25,585 nucleotides of DNA from DASYAN01 sp034431765. GTDB taxonomy: Bacteria; Chloroflexota; Ktedonobacteria; Ktedonobacterales; Ktedonobacteraceae. Of this stretch, positions 23,299 through 25,585 are shown piece by piece. Both the position numbers and the translations under genes were made by a program. The stretch lies in the NCBI GenBank assembly GCA_034431765.1, contig DAOUDD010000205.1, positions 1-25,585 of the forward strand. Direction: 5' to 3'. The stretch's first letter is position 1. Each line of letters opens with the position of its first letter. The notes under the pieces were generated by a model. That model did no database searches, was not told where the DNA came from, and saw nothing but the letters and a program-made list of their open reading frames with translations.

Positions 23299-23805
23299 AT
23301 GAGTCAGCAAGAGCCGCAGTCGCACGAATTGCGTTCACCCGATATGTACGACCGCCTGCAACTGCTGCGGCAGTATCACCATATCGCCATCGTCGGCGTC
23401 TCAGCCGATCCGTATCGTCCCAGCCATTTCGTCGCCATCTACCTGCAGGCCGAGGGCTATGATGTTATCATGATCAATCCGCGTTACGTCGGACAGACGA
23501 TACTCGGCAAGCCCGTCTACCCCTCCTTAACGGCAGCACAAGAGGCAGGAGAAAAGATCGAGATCGTCGATGTCTTCCGTAAGCCTGCAGACACGCCCGC
23601 GATCTCACGAGAAGCGGCGAGGATCGGCGCGCAAGTCTTATGGCTGCAATTGGGCGTGCGTAACCAGGAAGCACGCGAGATCGCGCAAGAGGCCGGGATG
23701 ACCTTTGTCGAGGATCGTTGCGTGAAAATAGAGCATGCTCGCTTCTTCGGTGGCTTGCACACCATCGGCTTGAACACCGGCATCATCCTCTCGCGCAAGC
23801 TCTAA
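23299..23805 (+). CDS. CoA-binding domain protein (YccU-like)
   Basis: The 168-residue protein is a stand-alone CoA_binding_2 Rossmann domain: HHIAIVGVSADPYRPSHFVAIYLQ (nucleotide loop about residues 27-50), GYDVIMINPRYVGQTILGKPVYPSL, EIVDVFRKPADTPAI, ARIGAQVLWLQLGVRN, then GMTFVEDRCVKIEH. This is the YccU family; members bind CoA, but no reaction is established for most. The frame is open far upstream, but the ATG at 23299 follows GAGGGAG and a promoter, and begins a normal-length protein. It is divergent from metY and followed by the DUF2071 gene after 30 bases. Confidence 0.9.
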   Translation: MSQQEPQSHELRSPDMYDRLQLLRQYHHIAIVGVSADPYRPSHFVAIYLQAEGYDVIMINPRYVGQTILGKPVYPSLTAAQEAGEKIEIVDVFRKPADTPAISREAARIGAQVLWLQLGVRNQEAREIAQEAGMTFVEDRCVKIEHARFFGGLHTIGLNTGIILSRKL

Positions 23806-23835
23806 GCAATGACAAAAAGTACAACGAGGGCAGAA

Positions 23836-24585
23836 ATGAATACAGCAGAGATTCTAAAGGCTATCGAACACCGAGAATTGCCACCGCCGAAGAGTCCATG
23901 GGTGATGACACAGAGCTGGCAAGAATTGCTCTTCGCGCACTGGCCGCTTCCCCCCAATAAGCTACGAGCGCTCATTCCCCAAAGCTTACAGATCGATACC
24001 TTTGAAGGAGAAGCCTGGGTAGGCATTGTGCCGTTTCGCATGAGCAACGTCCACCCACGTGGCCTACCTTCCGTCCGTGGTCTTTCGCAATTCCCCGAAT
24101 TGAACGTACGCACATACGTGCGAGCAAGAGCTATTCCCGGAGTCTACTTCTTCAGCCTGGATGCCGGAAATCCACTCGCCGTCGCCATTGCGCGCGCTAT
24201 CTACCACCTGCCCTACTACAACGCCGTGATGAGTTGTCAACGCGAGGGCGAGAGTATTCGCTACCACAGCTTACGTACACATCGTGGAGCGCCTGCTGCG
24301 GGCTTCGACGCCGTGTATCGACCCATCGGTCAGGTCACTGAAGCAACACGTGGCTCACTGCAACACTGGCTCACCGAGCGCTACAGCCTCTACACCTCCT
24401 TCCAGGACCGTCTCTACCGAGGCGAGGTCCACCACCGTCTCTGGCCCCTCCAGGACGCCGAGTGGGAGTTAGAGTACGAAACCATGGCTCGCTCGCACAA
24501 CATCACCCTCCCCGACACCTCACCCCTCCTCCACTACTCCCAGCGCCAGGACGTACTGATCTGGCCGTTGAACAGGGTAGGGTAG
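23836..24585 (+). CDS. DUF2071 (YqjF-like) protein
   Basis: The 249-residue soluble protein matches the uncharacterised DUF2071/YqjF family, whose fold resembles acetoacetate decarboxylase. Typical parts are WQELLFAHWPLPPNKLRALIP (about 27-47), the LQIDTFEGEAWVGIVPFRM strand, LPSVRGLSQFPELNVRTYV and GVYFFSLDAGNPLAVAIAR, and a late YSLYTSFQDRLYRGEVHH. No reaction is known for the family. An ATG at 23809 gives nine more residues but lacks a good site; the ATG at 23836 has GAGGG five bases upstream and I prefer it. The gene probably shares a transcript with the CoA-binding protein gene. Confidence 0.88.
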   Translation: MNTAEILKAIEHRELPPPKSPWVMTQSWQELLFAHWPLPPNKLRALIPQSLQIDTFEGEAWVGIVPFRMSNVHPRGLPSVRGLSQFPELNVRTYVRARAIPGVYFFSLDAGNPLAVAIARAIYHLPYYNAVMSCQREGESIRYHSLRTHRGAPAAGFDAVYRPIGQVTEATRGSLQHWLTERYSLYTSFQDRLYRGEVHHRLWPLQDAEWELEYETMARSHNITLPDTSPLLHYSQRQDVLIWPLNRVG

Positions 24586-24638
24586 TCTCATTGATACCGG
24601 CCTGATACAAATACGAATACACACAAAGAAACAGAAAA

Positions 24639-24669
24639 AGCAGGCCAGCCACCCCTCTGCTGACCTGCT
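24639..24669 (-). terminator. rho-independent terminator of the lipoprotein gene
   Basis: Read on the minus strand, AGCAGGTCAGC and GCTGGCCTGCT pair along 11 positions (one T-G wobble) around a 9-base loop, followed by TTTT and a T-rich run. It begins 18 bases after the lipoprotein stop and may also end the convergent DUF2071 transcript. Confidence 0.85.
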
Positions 24670-24687
24670 CGACACATAGATGTTCAC

Positions 24688-25272
24688 TCAATTAGAGGTC
24701 TGCAAGTTACTTGTAAAACTACTCACATCTGTCCCTTGAGAGAGTCTCACGCCATCCGCTGCAATAGGCTTCACCTGATTATTCTCGACAAGGAACCTTC
24801 CCGTTGGCCCACCTGTCACTCGATACTTACCAGGGCTATATTCCGTAAAGAAAAGCACAACACGTTGACCAACCGCATACAGAGGATCATCGTCCACTAC
24901 ATACTTATTGTTATTGTATGTCCCGCCGTTCTCATGAAACTCAATCGTTGGAGGAACAGCTTTTTGTTCATGAGCATTCCACAGCACCTGTTTCACAGTC
25001 AGAGTCACATCCGAGTAAACTGGACCATCACCAGGTTTTACGCCAGAGCCAATCTGCGTGATCTGCCCGCTCACAGCAAAATCGGAGTGAAGTTTCAAAT
25101 CTTTGAGCGTGGTGTAGTACTCTGCCCAACTTGCGTGCATTGTAATTGTTTGACCACCACATGCACTCAAACAAAAGGCGAGCAAACAAGTAAGCAGCGC
25201 TAGAACTAGACTGTTACAGCGTCTATAATAAGTTGGGAGATGCGTAGTATTAATGCGTAAATACTTCTTCAT
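24688..25272 (-). CDS. lipoprotein of unknown function
   Basis: The 194-residue protein has a positively charged N-terminus, a hydrophobic stretch (SLVLALLTCLLAFC) and a lipobox LSAC with Cys38, so it should be exported and anchored to the membrane through a diacylglyceryl Cys. The mature part is strand-rich (FAVSGQITQIGSG, DVTLTVKQVLW, PTIEFHENGG, GQRVVLFFTEYSPGKYRVTGGPTGRFLV), a pattern of small extracellular beta domains in which a metal- or ligand-related cost, such as the loop NNNKYVVDDDPLY, is not interpretable. I do not recognise the family. GGAAGGAG precedes the ATG. It lies 89 bases downstream of the metalloprotease gene on the same strand and ends in a clear terminator, so the two may be one operon. 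Confidence 0.8.
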   Translation of the reverse strand: MKKYLRINTTHLPTYYRRCNSLVLALLTCLLAFCLSACGGQTITMHASWAEYYTTLKDLKLHSDFAVSGQITQIGSGVKPGDGPVYSDVTLTVKQVLWNAHEQKAVPPTIEFHENGGTYNNNKYVVDDDPLYAVGQRVVLFFTEYSPGKYRVTGGPTGRFLVENNQVKPIAADGVRLSQGTDVSSFTSNLQTSN

Positions 25273-25361
25273 ATACTTACTCCTTCCTGATCGTGTTTCT
25301 TCTTATGAGAAACTGAGTTCTTGTACGTAGGTCTCCTTTACATGCTTCGGTGATTACCCTG

Positions 25362-25585
25362 TTAGTAGATAGAGTTTATCCCATTTTTGTCATCTTGTTG
25401 CGGTGTGGTTACTCCACAAGACTGACGAGTGGAAGTATTAGGCGTCATAAGAACGCAGCCGTTAGAATGCCCTAAGCCAACAGCATGTCCAAGTTCATGA
25501 GCTGCTACTCCTTGGATAGTAGCAGTGTCATAATTACGTGTATAATACGCATTCAGATAGGCATCTACACCAGTAAAATAGCCAA
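25362..25585 (-). CDS. matrixin-like zinc metalloprotease, C-terminal part (5' end outside window)
   Basis: The last 73 codons of a gene that enters from the right edge. They read QGVAAHELGHAVGLGHS, the extended zinc-binding motif HExGHxxGLGH of metzincins (three His ligands and the catalytic Glu), followed by CVLMTPNT with the Met-turn Met, and end in DDKNGINSIY and TAA. The order matches peptidase M10 (matrixin) domains, where Asp-Asp-x-x-Gly-Ile follows the Met-turn. The protein is probably secreted, but its N-terminus is not visible. The lipoprotein gene follows on the same strand. Confidence 0.85.
   Translation of the reverse strand, partial: GYFTGVDAYLNAYYTRNYDTATIQGVAAHELGHAVGLGHSNGCVLMTPNTSTRQSCGVTTPQQDDKNGINSIY

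Overview
The window is bacterial: dense genes on both strands, Shine-Dalgarno starts and moderate GC. The gene mix (vertical-type Map, three-Cys SufU, COG4586-type exporter, IS200/IS605-type tnpB, CHAT/caspase-like proteases, many small accessory genes) suggests a Chloroflexota genome, perhaps of the Ktedonobacteria. That is inference from gene style. No rRNA, tRNA or CRISPR array was recognised.

Layout. 1-830: C-terminal part of an MFS exporter, cut by the left edge. 884-3630 (-): a three-gene ABC-2 exporter operon. 3631-4050: a gene-free stretch with a perfect 28-bp inverted repeat. 4051-4923 (-): a coiled-coil protein, divergent from the operon at 5423-9687 (+). That operon holds three tightly linked genes: a CHAT-like protein whose nucleophile Cys seems lost, a CHAT protein with an intact His/Cys pair, and a C25/caspase-like protein with His and Cys-Cys. 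This is the most unusual part of the window and looks like a self-contained protease cassette with no recognisable NTPase or membrane part. 9688-11319 is poorly coding and holds an unrecognised ORF, a phytanoyl-CoA-dioxygenase remnant and an orphan promoter.

11320-14243: a small membrane protein, an APH(6)-type kinase (-), a Nudix hydrolase (-) and a MoaD/ThiS-like protein lacking the terminal Gly-Gly (-). 14562-15815 (+): a small XRE regulator with a perfect 30-bp palindrome over its -35 box, then methionine aminopeptidase. 15878-18318 (-): FecCD permease and its ATPase, the latter with a long C-terminal extension; no binding protein is nearby. 18363-18779 (-): a SnoaL/NTF2-like protein.

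19026-20550 (+): promoter, a leader that can fold as a three-way junction, a flavin reductase-like protein and an overlapping uracil-DNA glycosylase. 20578-23130 (-): sufU, a decayed tnpB and an O-acetylhomoserine sulfhydrylase. 23226-24585 (+): a CoA-binding protein and a DUF2071 protein. The right end (-) holds a lipoprotein with a good terminator and, cut by the edge, the C-terminus of a matrixin-like zinc metalloprotease.
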